The notes under the pieces are model-generated. The model was not told the DNA's origin. It saw only the letters and a program-made list of their open reading frames with translations, and ran no database searches. Shown in pieces: positions 19,307 through 29,193 of a stretch of 64,000 bases of DNA; position 1 is the first letter of the stretch; every line of letters begins with the position of its first letter. The DNA lies in contig NZ_CP023278.1 of the NCBI RefSeq assembly GCF_002896875.1, positions 3,782,001 to 3,846,000 of the forward strand. Reading direction: 5' to 3'. The DNA is from Nostoc sp. CENA543 (GTDB lineage Bacteria > Cyanobacteriota > Cyanobacteriia > Cyanobacteriales > Nostocaceae). A program made the position numbers and the translations under genes.

Positions 19307-19476
19307 TTTGCGATAACCTGTTTATTTCCGGCTAGTTCACCGTCAAAATGCCAAAAACTGCGGCTGTAATTAACAATTTCCGCAAGTTTTCCTTTTCGGC
19401 TCCTGTCAGCTTATTTTTATTATTTGTGATGAATGTGAGTAAAAAGTGACAATTACTATGCTGTTACTGATTTTGC

Positions 19477-20526
19477 TCACTGAGGACTTGCTGCTCTGTT
19501 TCCTCTAACTTCTTCAATCTCACCAACTTCAAAAATTAAAGTAAACGGTTGACCCATTTCTTTGGCTAAAAAGTCTTCTAACAGCGTCACTTGTGTTGGT
19601 GTTATGGGTTCTTTAGTCCTAACGCTCAAACGGACTTTTGGGGGATTACTTAACCAATTGACATCACTATTAAGCAATACCATACGCTGAAAGGTAACAG
19701 TTCTATTGAGTAATGCTTGTCTCAAACTGACTTCCAGTCTGCTTTGCCTAATTAACTGGAAAAAGCTGACGCTTAAGGGAATGAGAATTATAAATGTTAA
19801 AACTAATGTCCAACCAAGGGCTTTTTTCGCACCTTTAAATGAGGCGCAACCCGTGAGTAAAAAAGTCAGCATACAAGAAAGGGTAATACCTAATAAATTG
19901 GTGAGGTAAAGTATAGTTGCACCGGTACTCAGTGACCAATTTACTTGTGATAAACCTAAGCCAATGACACAAATTGGCGGCATCAGGGCAACTGCGATCG
20001 CTGTTCCTGCTAAACTTTCAGAAATTTTGGGTTGTACTTTAGCAAAACCACTAATTCCCCCTGCTGCTACGGCAATTCCTAAATCTAATAAAGTAGGTCG
20101 AGAACGACTAATAATTTCACTACCAAATTGTGGCAGTGCCAGAAAGTAACCAATGAACCAAGCTAAAGCAATTGCCAAAATAGTACCAATGATAATAGCA
20201 GCCAAAGCTTTACGAAATAATATGAAGTTACCTTCTAAAGCTCCAAATGCTAACCCCCGAATTGGTAACATTAAGGGTGCAATAATCATTGCCCCAATAA
20301 TCACAGCAGCACTATTAGAAATTAACCCTAATGTTGCAATTATACAAGAACCAATAATTAGTACAAGATAATTACTATTGATTGTGGATTCTTCTAAAAG
20401 TCCATTGCGGATTTCTTGTAATTGCAGTAGCGATACTCGCCGCTTTTTAAAATTATTAAACCGATTGCGGATACCTTTTATTTTCAGCACAATACCTCGC
20501 AGGCTAATAACTTTTTCTAAAGCCAA
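19477..20526 (-). CDS. DUF389 family membrane protein
   Basis: A 349-residue protein with about six membrane helices in the first 250 residues. It carries the DUF389 hallmark AAVIIGAMIIAPLMLPIRGLAFG, with a second similar helix pair at SLAGTAIAVALMPPICVIGLGL. The soluble C-terminal 80 residues are predicted alpha/beta. The family's function is not established. Genes on either side are also membrane proteins in the same direction. Confidence 0.82.
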   Translation of the reverse strand: MALEKVISLRGIVLKIKGIRNRFNNFKKRRVSLLQLQEIRNGLLEESTINSNYLVLIIGSCIIATLGLISNSAAVIIGAMIIAPLMLPIRGLAFGALEGNFILFRKALAAIIIGTILAIALAWFIGYFLALPQFGSEIISRSRPTLLDLGIAVAAGGISGFAKVQPKISESLAGTAIAVALMPPICVIGLGLSQVNWSLSTGATILYLTNLLGITLSCMLTFLLTGCASFKGAKKALGWTLVLTFIILIPLSVSFFQLIRQSRLEVSLRQALLNRTVTFQRMVLLNSDVNWLSNPPKVRLSVRTKEPITPTQVTLLEDFLAKEMGQPFTLIFEVGEIEEVRGNRAASPQ

Positions 20527-20727
20527 TATAAATAAATTTTATCTACATAGCAAATATATATCAAAGATTAAACAAAAAATTATCAAAATCATCTATCTTC
20601 GGAAATAAATATTTTATCTTATACTATAACTATAGACTGAGAAAGTATTTACAAACTTAGAGCAGATTCTTTTTAACTCTCCTCGCTAAAATGAAATTAT
20701 AAGATATTTATTTCACTTAAAAATCTC

Positions 20728-21741
20728 TTACTGCTCTGATTTTAACTCATTCATTTCAAATAAACTAATAATCACTCCAGCAACGGGAACTGCCAGAAAA
20801 ACTCCTAGTAGTCCTGCGACTCTCGCACCTATTAATAAGGCAAAAAACATCACTACTGGATTAATATTTAAAGAGCCTTGCATAATCCGAGGCATCAACA
20901 AATTTTCTTCGACCTGTTGCAGTAAAATACAACCAACTAATACCTTAATACTCACCCAAATTCCTTGCGGTAAAACAATCAAAGCGACAATGCTAATACC
21001 TAATGTAGCTCCAATACCTGGAATCAAATCAAAAACACCGGCAATGGTAGCTAAAATTAATGTATAAGGCACTTGTAAAATTAAAAAGACAATAAATGTA
21101 GAAACTCCAAAGAAAACTGATAAAATTAGCCGTCCCCAAAAAAAGCCTAAAAAGTTGCGCTGAATAGAACTGGTGATTTTACTACGCAGGTGTTCGGGAA
21201 AAAGTTTTAGAAAGAAATTCCACAGATTTGCACCATTGAGCAACATAAAAAAAGCTACAACAGCAATCAGAATTAGATCAACTAAGTTGGCGAGTAATCT
21301 TTGAGCAGTCCCTAAACCTACAGCGATTCCCGCTAAAGCTTGATTGCGAATTTCTTCTTCAATAGCACTAAAATCTACTTGCAAGTTCCACTGTTGTAGT
21401 AAAGTTTGTAGTCGTTCTAATAAAGATATAACGAAATTAATAAAATCTGGAGATTGTTGGAGTAATTGTTGTCCTTGAGATAAAGCTGCAAAACCAATTG
21501 TCAATGTAAAACCAATCAGAATTAAGAGACTGAGTAGAAAAACTATAATCACTGCTACAGTATGAGGTAAAAAACGCTGCATCCACTGCACAGGATAATT
21601 GAGTAAAAAAGCTACAACTGCTGCCAAAGTAAAAATGACGATTACCGTGGAAAAGTAAGCTAAAACTTGGACTATTCCCCACCCAAGGGCGAAGAGTAGT
21701 AAGTAGCGGAATAATTTGTTGGTACTTATTTGTTCTAACAA
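20728..21741 (-). CDS. AI-2E family transporter (PerM/TqsA-like)
   Basis: A 337-residue protein with about eight membrane helices in the AI-2E/PerM arrangement: two N-terminal pairs, a central amphipathic region (LLERLQTLLQQWNLQVDFSAIEEE) and the C-terminal block FDLIPGIGATLGISIVALIVLPQG with LIGARVAGLLGVFLAVP. The name reflects one E. coli member; cyanobacterial substrates are unknown. It lies 35 bases downstream of the mechanosensitive channel gene, likely one operon. Confidence 0.85.
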   Translation of the reverse strand: MLEQISTNKLFRYLLLFALGWGIVQVLAYFSTVIVIFTLAAVVAFLLNYPVQWMQRFLPHTVAVIIVFLLSLLILIGFTLTIGFAALSQGQQLLQQSPDFINFVISLLERLQTLLQQWNLQVDFSAIEEEIRNQALAGIAVGLGTAQRLLANLVDLILIAVVAFFMLLNGANLWNFFLKLFPEHLRSKITSSIQRNFLGFFWGRLILSVFFGVSTFIVFLILQVPYTLILATIAGVFDLIPGIGATLGISIVALIVLPQGIWVSIKVLVGCILLQQVEENLLMPRIMQGSLNINPVVMFFALLIGARVAGLLGVFLAVPVAGVIISLFEMNELKSEQ

Positions 21742-21776
21742 TTTATTTAATATGAAATTGATTGATGGGTTGTTAA

Positions 21777-23138
21777 TTAGTTTGGCTTTTCAGAATTAAT
21801 ATGATGGTTATCACTAAATTGTGCTAAACCACGTAACCTAACGGTATAAATATCTGTTGGCATCTCAATTCCTGCTTGCATTAATGTCTCTTTAACGGCT
21901 TGTGCTACTAGAGAAGTTATTTCTAAAAATGTCAAACGCCGTGAATTAACCCAAAATCGCACTTCCACATTTACTGTACTTGTCGCCAGTTCGCGCACCA
22001 AAATTTCTGGTTGTGGCTGTGTTTCTACTCCTTCTACTGCCAAAACCGCATCATGAATAATTTTTTTGGTTTTAGTGATATCTGAGCCATAATCAATACC
22101 AACCATGATGGAACTACGGCGATGAGTGCAGGCAGTATTATTAGTAATGATAGCGGTGAAAACTTCCTGATTCGGAATGTAAACTACACGCCCATCATAG
22201 GTTTTTAAGGTTGTGGCTCGTAATTGAATTTGAGTCACTGTCCCTTCAAAGTCTTGAATGACAATTTGATCACCCAAACGAAAGGGACGGGATGCTAGCA
22301 AAATAATTCCAGAGAAATAGTTACTCAAGACATCTCGCAAACTAAACCCAATGGCGACACTGGTTAGTCCCAAAGTTCCTACTAATGTGGCAAAATCAAG
22401 CCCCAAAACTCCTAAAGCCACAACTGTACCAACAACCCATACACTGCCATAGACTAGCCGACTGACAAGAATTTTAGAGTTGCGGTCAACTTCCCAATGT
22501 CGTGAACCAAATAGGGTAAGACGACGTAGACTAACAGCAATTATCCAAGTAGCAAGCAATGCTAGAGATGCACCCAAAAACGACGGTAGGTTATCAACTG
22601 TGTCTCGCTGGAATTCGCGTACAGTGCTGTACAACCTTTGCCCGACATCAATAACTAACGGCGGTTGTGCAAAGGCACGCTCTAGTTGATTTGCCCACTG
22701 TTGTGCGAGGTTTTCTACTGGTAGATTAAAGTCTTGAGCATCCTGTTGGGTAACAGTCATTAACACTCGATTACCCACTTGCAAGGTAGCGATCGCCCGT
22801 GATGGATCAGGTACAACAGTCACATTTCTATCTGTTTGACGTTGTGCCAAAATACCTGCTAGACGACGGTTAACGATTTGTGCGCGTTGTGTAGCACTCA
22901 CGTCTCCCACGCTACCAACCTGAAAGATGGGCTGTCCCCTAACGATAATATCAGCGAAAAATAGCCCATCTGTGGGGATTGTTTCTATATCAGGCGGTTG
23001 AGTTGTTACAGGAGTAATGGGAGGCTCCTCCTGTGCTAATGCTGTTCCAGAAGTTATCATCAATGGACAGGAAACAATAAGTACAGCGATCGCTGCCACA
23101 AATCTGCGTTCACCAGAAGAAAAAACGTGAATCATCAT
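21777..23138 (-). CDS. MscS-family mechanosensitive channel
   Basis: A 453-residue protein with a signal peptide (to about residue 36, ...GTALAQEEP) and a periplasmic domain of some 140 residues. Membrane helices follow, and the MscS core has pore helix and beta domain: VAIGFSLRDVLSNYFSGIIL, ASRPFRLGDQIVI and TTLKTYDGRVVYIPNQ. The vestibule-forming C-terminus holds VEVRFWVNSR. It would release solutes under hypo-osmotic stress. The large periplasmic N-domain is characteristic of cyanobacterial paralogues. Confidence 0.9.
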   Translation of the reverse strand: MMIHVFSSGERRFVAAIAVLIVSCPLMITSGTALAQEEPPITPVTTQPPDIETIPTDGLFFADIIVRGQPIFQVGSVGDVSATQRAQIVNRRLAGILAQRQTDRNVTVVPDPSRAIATLQVGNRVLMTVTQQDAQDFNLPVENLAQQWANQLERAFAQPPLVIDVGQRLYSTVREFQRDTVDNLPSFLGASLALLATWIIAVSLRRLTLFGSRHWEVDRNSKILVSRLVYGSVWVVGTVVALGVLGLDFATLVGTLGLTSVAIGFSLRDVLSNYFSGIILLASRPFRLGDQIVIQDFEGTVTQIQLRATTLKTYDGRVVYIPNQEVFTAIITNNTACTHRRSSIMVGIDYGSDITKTKKIIHDAVLAVEGVETQPQPEILVRELATSTVNVEVRFWVNSRRLTFLEITSLVAQAVKETLMQAGIEMPTDIYTVRLRGLAQFSDNHHINSEKPN

Positions 23139-23628
23139 CTATATCAATAAAACAGAACTGCTGCCAAGGGGCAGTTTTGTCGATCAGGAAAGTTCCAGAA
23201 CATAACCGATAGAGCCGATTCCAGCACAGACAACAAAATCAACATTAAATGTAGTGCATTTTGTAAATTATAGAAGCGATATTCGTTAATTTTATAGGTT
23301 TATTCGTAGCCTAAAGGTTTATTTTCAAATCATCATCCTTCTACTGAAGGAACTATTAATTATTTTTGTGCATAGAAATCATCTTACTTAGATAAGATAT
23401 TCAAACTATCTAAAATCAAGAAAAATCCTTGACTTTGTTAATAATTGATTTTTGGTATGGTGAGAGTAAATATATATTTTGATATAAGTAAAATGGAGTA
23501 GATTAATTAATAAGCTCATACCTAAGAACTATTATTTTTGTTTTGTGTTTTAAATTTGCATATTGTCACTTTTAAATCACTTTTGCTGTTCACTATAAAG
23601 ATACAAGAATACAAAGGAAAGAATACTC
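23139..23628. other. Intergenic region, AT-rich, no gene seen
   Basis: About 490 bases between divergent genes. It is AT-rich, without repeats or stable hairpins that stand out, and presumably holds promoters for the channel gene and for the outer-membrane protein gene. Confidence 0.4.
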
Positions 23629-24315
23629 ATGAACCATAATTTTTTACAAACCACTTCTACTTTATTAGCTCTTACCAGTGTCACTTTTATTTGGTCAAGT
23701 TTACCTGCTCGCGCCGAAAATACAAATTTTACTGCTGTCAATGAAGCTAATTCTGCGAATAATGTGATCATCAATCAGCCAGAATCAATCAATACAAATA
23801 CTGATAATTCTCCATCTACTTTTACAAATGAAACAATACAACCTCAAACTGTACAAACTCCATCCAACATTGAATCTCAGGAAGTAGCTCAAACTTTTGC
23901 GCCTGGTAGAGCCACCCGTTCTGGTGCTAGTTATATTGGTGTTGGCGGTAATATTGGTATTACTGGTAATACACGGGTGGGTGAAAGTTCATTTTCTGTA
24001 ATTAGTAAAATCGGACTTACCCGTAATTTATCCGTACGTCCTGCTGCTTTAGTTGGAGATAATACAGTGTTTCTGGTACCGCTAACGGTAGATTTTCCCC
24101 AAGAGAATTTGGAAACCACTCAATTGCGAGTAGCACCCTACATTGGTGGTGGTGTAGCAATTTCTACGGGTAGAGATAGCACTGTTGGAGCATTAATTAC
24201 TGGCGGTGTCGATGTTCCTTTATCTTCACAAATTACAGCAACGGGTGGGGTAAATGTCAGTTTTATTGATGAAACTGATGTAGGTATATCAGTAGGTGTG
24301 GGCTACAACTTCTAA
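23629..24315 (+). CDS. Secreted beta-barrel-like protein
   Basis: A 228-residue protein with a clear signal peptide (cleavage after SLPARA, about residue 29) and a low-complexity Asn/Thr/Gln linker to about residue 90. Gly-rich alternating strands then end in the aromatic-terminated VGISVGVGYNF, as in outer-membrane barrels (final Phe). Repeats such as YIGVGGNIGITGNTRVG and YIGGGVAISTGRDS suggest eight short strands. Probably a small outer-membrane porin-like protein; no specific family named. Confidence 0.65.
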   Translation: MNHNFLQTTSTLLALTSVTFIWSSLPARAENTNFTAVNEANSANNVIINQPESINTNTDNSPSTFTNETIQPQTVQTPSNIESQEVAQTFAPGRATRSGASYIGVGGNIGITGNTRVGESSFSVISKIGLTRNLSVRPAALVGDNTVFLVPLTVDFPQENLETTQLRVAPYIGGGVAISTGRDSTVGALITGGVDVPLSSQITATGGVNVSFIDETDVGISVGVGYNF

Positions 24316-24447
24316 TTATTCTCAGACCTTTTTAAAGTCAACAGTTATCAGTTATTAGTAAGCTATTGAGCCTTGGAGTCTGAGCTTCTTACCATCCGAC
24401 TGATAACTGATAACTGATTAAGTATTCATTCGTTAGGAAAAACGGCC

Positions 24448-25155
24448 TTGGTTCCACTGCGAGATAATAACCCGACGATAATTACCCCTTATGTCACCTA
24501 TGGGATAATTATTGCTAATATTCTTGTTTTTATTTATCAACTGAACCTGAACCCGCAACAGTTACAAGGGTTTTTCTACACTGCGGCATTAGTACCATGT
24601 CAACTTTCAAATACCTGCCCTAGTGCTTTAGGTAATCAGCTTATACCTGAGTGGATGACCTTAATTACATCGCAATTTTTACATGGTGGTTTGCTGCACC
24701 TAGCGGGTAATATGCTATTTTTATGGGTTTTTGGGAATAACATTGAAGACCGATTGGGTCATGTGAAATACCTGATTTTTTATCTCACTTGCGGTGTTTT
24801 AGCTGCATTATCTCAATGGTTTTTTTCACAAAATTCCACGATTCCTTCCTTGGGTGCTAGTGGTGCTATCGCCGGAGTTTTAGGTGCATATATTCTGCGT
24901 TTTCCTAAAGCCGAAATTCTCACCTTAGTTCCCTTGGGTTTTTTCATCACTACAATCAGAGTTCCTGCATTTTTCTTCCTTGGGTTTTGGTTTTTTCAGC
25001 AAGCTTTTTATGGTATTGCTAGTTTACAAGCTCGCTCTAATATTGGGATGGAAAGCGGGGGAATCGCTTATTGGGCGCACGCGGGAGGCTTTGTCTTTGG
25101 GGCAATGCTTGCTCCTCTATTCGGTTTGTATAGGCGCGATCGCTATCACAGGTAA
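24448..25155 (+). CDS. Rhomboid-family intramembrane serine protease
   Basis: A 235-residue membrane protein with six to seven helices. The catalytic Ser is in GASGAIAGVLGAY, and the His in the last helix is in AHAGGFVFGAM. The first loop carries the helix with HGGLLHLAGNMLFLWVFG. It starts at TTG 24448, which gives the usual cyanobacterial lead (M)VPLRDNNPTIITPYVTY. An AGGA lies about ten bases upstream. Confidence 0.9.
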   Translation: MVPLRDNNPTIITPYVTYGIIIANILVFIYQLNLNPQQLQGFFYTAALVPCQLSNTCPSALGNQLIPEWMTLITSQFLHGGLLHLAGNMLFLWVFGNNIEDRLGHVKYLIFYLTCGVLAALSQWFFSQNSTIPSLGASGAIAGVLGAYILRFPKAEILTLVPLGFFITTIRVPAFFFLGFWFFQQAFYGIASLQARSNIGMESGGIAYWAHAGGFVFGAMLAPLFGLYRRDRYHR

Positions 25156-25191
25156 TTCGTGTTTGCTTAAAGGCTTATAATTAAGGCTGCA

Positions 25192-25288
25192 AGGGTGTGT
25201 CAGTATGGGTAATGGCTTGTATAGCTAGTTTTTATCACACTGACGCACACCCTACATTTTGGATATTTCTTTATTTCTAAGTCTCCTA
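25192..25288. repeat. Palindromic element between convergent genes, copy 1
   Basis: Imperfect inverted ends AGGGTGTGTCAGTATG and CACACTGACGCACACCCT enclose about 30 bases and are followed by a shared flank TTTGGATATTTCTTTA. A related copy lies at 36649-36743. Both sit between converging genes and could end transcription from both sides. Confidence 0.7.
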
Positions 25289-25308
25289 TTCTCTGGTGTA
25301 TTTTTACA

Positions 25309-28035
25309 TTAGTCAAGCGGGTCAAATTTGTTGACGAGTGTGGCTACTATAATCATTGGTAAACCCACAACTAAGCAAATTAACCATTGATTCAAATTCA
25401 GGGGAGCAGTGGAAAATAAGTTATTCATTAAGCTCCACTGACTGAAAACTATTTGTAATACTATCGTAGTAGCAATGCCAATTCCAATAGCTGAAGCATC
25501 GGTGAATGTTTGTCTAATTCCTCGTAATTGATTAATTAGAAAAACGCCTAATTGGCTAATACTTAAAAGATAAAATAGCCTACCAGCTACTAAAGCTTGA
25601 ATTGCCATTGTTCGACCTAAATCAATATCGCCTGTGGTTTGTTTGATCCATTCAAATACACCAAAAATTAAAATCCAGTTAAAGATAGAAATGGCCACAA
25701 TGCGCTTGACTAAACTTTTAGAAAGTAAAGGTTCACGGGGGTTACGTGGTGGTTGTTGCATAACCCGTTGAGATTTTGGCTCAAAGGCTAGGGGTACAGT
25801 CATGGCAATGGAGTTAACCATATTTAGCCACAAGACTTGTAAAGATAAAATTGGTAATTCTCTGGCAAATAAGACGCTAATTAAAATCGTCATTGATTCA
25901 CCACCGTTAACAGGTAGGATAAAGGCGATCGCTTTCAATAAATTCCGGTAAACAGTCCGCCCTTCTTCCACCGCCGCTTCTATGGAGGCGAAGTTATCAT
26001 CGGTCAAAATCATGTCTGAGGCTTCTTTAGCTACCTCTGTACCCGCACCCCCCATTGCAATGCCAATGTCTGCTTGTCTTAAGGCTGGTGCATCATTGAC
26101 ACCATCCCCCGTCATTGCCACTATCTCACCTTTCGATTGCAAAGCTTCAACGAGGCGGAGTTTCTGTTCTGGTGCAACACGAGCAAATACTGAACCATCT
26201 TCTATGGCGGTAACTAGTTCTGATTGCTCCATTTGGGCAAGTTGACTACCCGTAAAAGCCAACACTTCACCATTTTTATTAAAGCCCATGCGCTGGGCGA
26301 TCGCTCTCGCTGTTACTGCATGGTCGCCGGTAATCATTTTGACTTGAATACCTGCACTCTGACAGGCTTCTACCGCCTTAATCGCCTCTGCTCTAGGCGG
26401 ATCAATCATTCCTTGCAATCCCAAAAATACCAAATCCTGCTCGATATCTGCATGGTCGAGGGTATCTTGAGTAGCTGAGACAGATTTTTTCGCCAATGCC
26501 AGCACCCGTAAACCCAGGTTCGCCATCACATCAACTTCTTGATGTATAGTGTCTGCATCAACAGAGGTTTTGTTACCCTCCACATCTAGCATCTGCTGAC
26601 AACGTTTGAGAATGGCTTCTACCGAACCTTTAACATAGATGGTTCTTTGGGAGGAACTTCCGCCCTCATGCAAGGTTGCCATATATTGAAACTCGGACTC
26701 AAACGGGATAACATCTATTCTGGGGATTTGAGTATCTAAGTTGCTGCGATGCAGTCCCACTTTATGAGCAGCAGTAATTAATGCTCCCTCAGTAGGATCG
26801 CCCACAACCTGCCATTGTCCATCCTTTTGTTCTAGGTGGGAGTCATTACATAACAATCCAGCTTTGAGACATTCTGCTAACACAGGGAAATTTTGCCAAT
26901 CTATAGGCTGTTCATCTGCTAAAATTTCTCCCTCTGGGGTGTAGCCTGTACCTGTGACTGTATATTGTTCACCACCTGCATAAATTGCTTGTACAGTCAT
27001 CTGGTTTTCGGTGAGCGTCCCTGTTTTATCAGAGCAGATGACTGTAGCACCGCCCAAAGTTTCCACGGCTGGCAATTTCCGCACGATCGCATGACGGCGA
27101 GCCATACGGGAAACACCGATAGCTAATGTCACCGTGACTACTGCTGGCAATCCTTCAGGAATCGCACTCACAGCAAAAGCTACAGCCGCCTCAAACATTC
27201 CTGCCCAGGAATTGCCGTATGCTAACCCGACTGCAAACGTCAGCGCAGCGATGCCCAGAATAATGTACAGCAACGTGCGGCTAAATTTATCAAATTTTCG
27301 CGTCAAAGGAGTTTTTAAACTCGTTCCTTGTTCAATCAGTTGGGAGATACGCCCAGTTTCTGTGGCTTCGCCAATGGCAACGACAATTCCCTTACCAGTG
27401 CCAAACGTTACAAAGCTACCAGCATAAGCCATGTTAGCCCGTTCTGCTAAAACTGCATCTACTTCAACAGGTGCGGTATTTTTTTCAATAGCGACTGACT
27501 CACCCGTGAGTGCTGATTCATTAACTTGCAGATTGCGAGATTTTATCAAACGCAAATCCGCCGGGACTTTATCGCCAGAAGTGAGTAAGACAATATCTCC
27601 TGGTACTAACTCTGTCGAGGGAACTTGTACCTTTTGACCGTTGCGGAGGATAGTGGCATTGGTCTGGACTGAAGAAGCTAAAGCTGCGATCGCACTTTCG
27701 GCTTTCGATTCTTGAATAAAACCGATAATGGCGTTAATCAAAGTTACGCCCCAAATTACCCCAGCATTTACCCACTGTCCAATTAAAGCTTTAATTGCAC
27801 CCGCAATTAGCAAAATGTATAGTAATGGTTGGTTAAATTGCAATAGAAATCTGATTATTGGGTTCGTCCCAGATTTACCCTTAAGTTCATTAGTACCGTA
27901 ACGTTCTCGTCGTTTTAGTACCTCATCTGAAGTTAAACCTGTTTCTGGATTAATGTTTAAGTTCTGAGCTACCTTTGAAGCTGATAAATTGTGCCATTGC
28001 TTTGGCTGCGTGTTGATTTCAGATGTTGCTGTCAT
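25309..28035 (-). CDS. P-type cation-transporting ATPase (P2 class)
   Basis: A 908-residue cation pump. Domain order: N-terminal cation ATPase domain, M1-M2, actuator with LTGES at 176-180, M3-M4 with AIPEGLPAVV at 292-301, and the phosphorylation motif DKTGTLTEN with Asp336. Then come nucleotide-binding KGSVEAILKRC, the hinge TGDGVNDAPALRQADIGIAM and six C-terminal helices. PEGLP in M4 places it with calcium/sodium-type P2 ATPases (PacL/PMA1-like), not heavy-metal pumps. Ion specificity is not decided by sequence alone. It is transcribed alone; the 730 bases upstream hold its promoter. Confidence 0.9.
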   Translation of the reverse strand: MTATSEINTQPKQWHNLSASKVAQNLNINPETGLTSDEVLKRRERYGTNELKGKSGTNPIIRFLLQFNQPLLYILLIAGAIKALIGQWVNAGVIWGVTLINAIIGFIQESKAESAIAALASSVQTNATILRNGQKVQVPSTELVPGDIVLLTSGDKVPADLRLIKSRNLQVNESALTGESVAIEKNTAPVEVDAVLAERANMAYAGSFVTFGTGKGIVVAIGEATETGRISQLIEQGTSLKTPLTRKFDKFSRTLLYIILGIAALTFAVGLAYGNSWAGMFEAAVAFAVSAIPEGLPAVVTVTLAIGVSRMARRHAIVRKLPAVETLGGATVICSDKTGTLTENQMTVQAIYAGGEQYTVTGTGYTPEGEILADEQPIDWQNFPVLAECLKAGLLCNDSHLEQKDGQWQVVGDPTEGALITAAHKVGLHRSNLDTQIPRIDVIPFESEFQYMATLHEGGSSSQRTIYVKGSVEAILKRCQQMLDVEGNKTSVDADTIHQEVDVMANLGLRVLALAKKSVSATQDTLDHADIEQDLVFLGLQGMIDPPRAEAIKAVEACQSAGIQVKMITGDHAVTARAIAQRMGFNKNGEVLAFTGSQLAQMEQSELVTAIEDGSVFARVAPEQKLRLVEALQSKGEIVAMTGDGVNDAPALRQADIGIAMGGAGTEVAKEASDMILTDDNFASIEAAVEEGRTVYRNLLKAIAFILPVNGGESMTILISVLFARELPILSLQVLWLNMVNSIAMTVPLAFEPKSQRVMQQPPRNPREPLLSKSLVKRIVAISIFNWILIFGVFEWIKQTTGDIDLGRTMAIQALVAGRLFYLLSISQLGVFLINQLRGIRQTFTDASAIGIGIATTIVLQIVFSQWSLMNNLFSTAPLNLNQWLICLVVGLPMIIVATLVNKFDPLD

Positions 28036-28765
28036 TTTTTTGTATCAAGATTAACTATAGGCGGAGTAAATTTAAATGATTAGCTATGTGGTTTTTAAAT
28101 GTTGCTTGAAAAATGATTAACTGTGACTCTGAAATATTTGTTGATTCACCCTAGCCTGAAAAAGAGGGAAAAGTTTAATCAAAGTCCCCATTTTTCAGGG
28201 GAGTCACTGCGTTACGGAAGACAGTTGCGTGGGCAAGTTTCCCCGTTTTAGCAAGTGATATGGATTGAGAGGGATCTATAAATGATTTGAGGCATGATTA
28301 AGTGCTTTTAGAATACCTCTTAGCTAATCAGTAAGATTATGAAAAATAAATGTGATCAAAAAGTGACTAAAATGTTTATCCTGCAAACATTTCAATCCAC
28401 TAATATTGCCAATGTGACTATAACCATAAGTTCGCCCTGTGATTCGTTGCTTGAAATGAGTATTTGGGACTTAAAGTAAATCATGGACTCAATTGAAAAA
28501 TTATTCACTAAAATCATGAAACAGATTCAAATCCAGAAATTCTGGCCTTGCTGATTAAGGGGATGATTGATGTTTTGCATATACCGCTAAAGCAAAACCC
28601 TTTCGCATTAGCATCTTTAAAGGAGAAGATTAGGCGCATACCGCTAAAGCGGAACCCGCAGGGTAGACGCAAAAAATCGGTAGTTTACTTTGCTAGAAAG
28701 GCTTAATTCATCCCGCATTTATGCAATACCGGATTTATTAATTTTGAATTTTTATCACTTCTACT
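28036..28765. other. Long intergenic region with small repeats
   Basis: About 730 bases without a convincing gene. It contains two copies of CATACCGCTAAAGC (near 28577 and 28636) and a palindrome-like stretch near 28190-28245 (GGGGAGTCACTGC... with ...TTTCCCCG). These look like dispersed intergenic repeats; no riboswitch or RNA was recognised. Confidence 0.4.
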
Positions 28766-29134
28766 TCAACCTTGAATGACGCTTAATAAATCTTCTACGA
28801 CAAAAGGCCGAGTAAAGTAAGCATCCACACCTTGTTTTCTCGCCCAAATTCTATGAGTTTCTTGATGATGTGCGCTACAAACCACTATCGGTATATTTTG
28901 ATAAGTATAATGACTTTTAAAAAAGCGACATAATTCAAATCCACTTCTTCCTGGTATCACTACATCAGTGACAACTGCACTCAGTCTAACTTCTAAAGCA
29001 ATTTCTATCCCAGCTTTAGTTGTATGAGTCTTAATAATTTGGTAGCCCTGTGATTCTAAATAACTACTGATGAAATCTAACTCACTCAGGGAGTCTTGAA
29101 TAATTAAAACTTTGCCTACCCAAGTAATACTCAA
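28766..29134 (-). CDS. CheY-like receiver protein, atypical
   Basis: A 122-residue stand-alone receiver. Phosphoacceptor Asp57 is present (VVTDVVIPG), but the acidic pocket has only one Asp (IIQDS), and the normally invariant Lys of the KP motif is Arg109 (YFTRPF). Phosphorylation or output may thus be altered. It follows a PatA-like regulator gene on the same strand by about 60 bases, the arrangement of the first two genes of cyanobacterial taxis-like operons. CheW, receptor and CheA genes are missing. Confidence 0.8.
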   Translation of the reverse strand: MSITWVGKVLIIQDSLSELDFISSYLESQGYQIIKTHTTKAGIEIALEVRLSAVVTDVVIPGRSGFELCRFFKSHYTYQNIPIVVCSAHHQETHRIWARKQGVDAYFTRPFVVEDLLSVIQG

Positions 29135-29193
29135 TCCTGAATCTCCATGATAATCAGAAGGTGATATCAGGTATTTAACTTTGTAACCGATAA

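Noticed and set aside
28036-28765. Riboswitch or RNA gene upstream of the P-type ATPase
   Set aside because: Only dispersed repeats and weak palindromes are visible; no conserved aptamer core was recognised.
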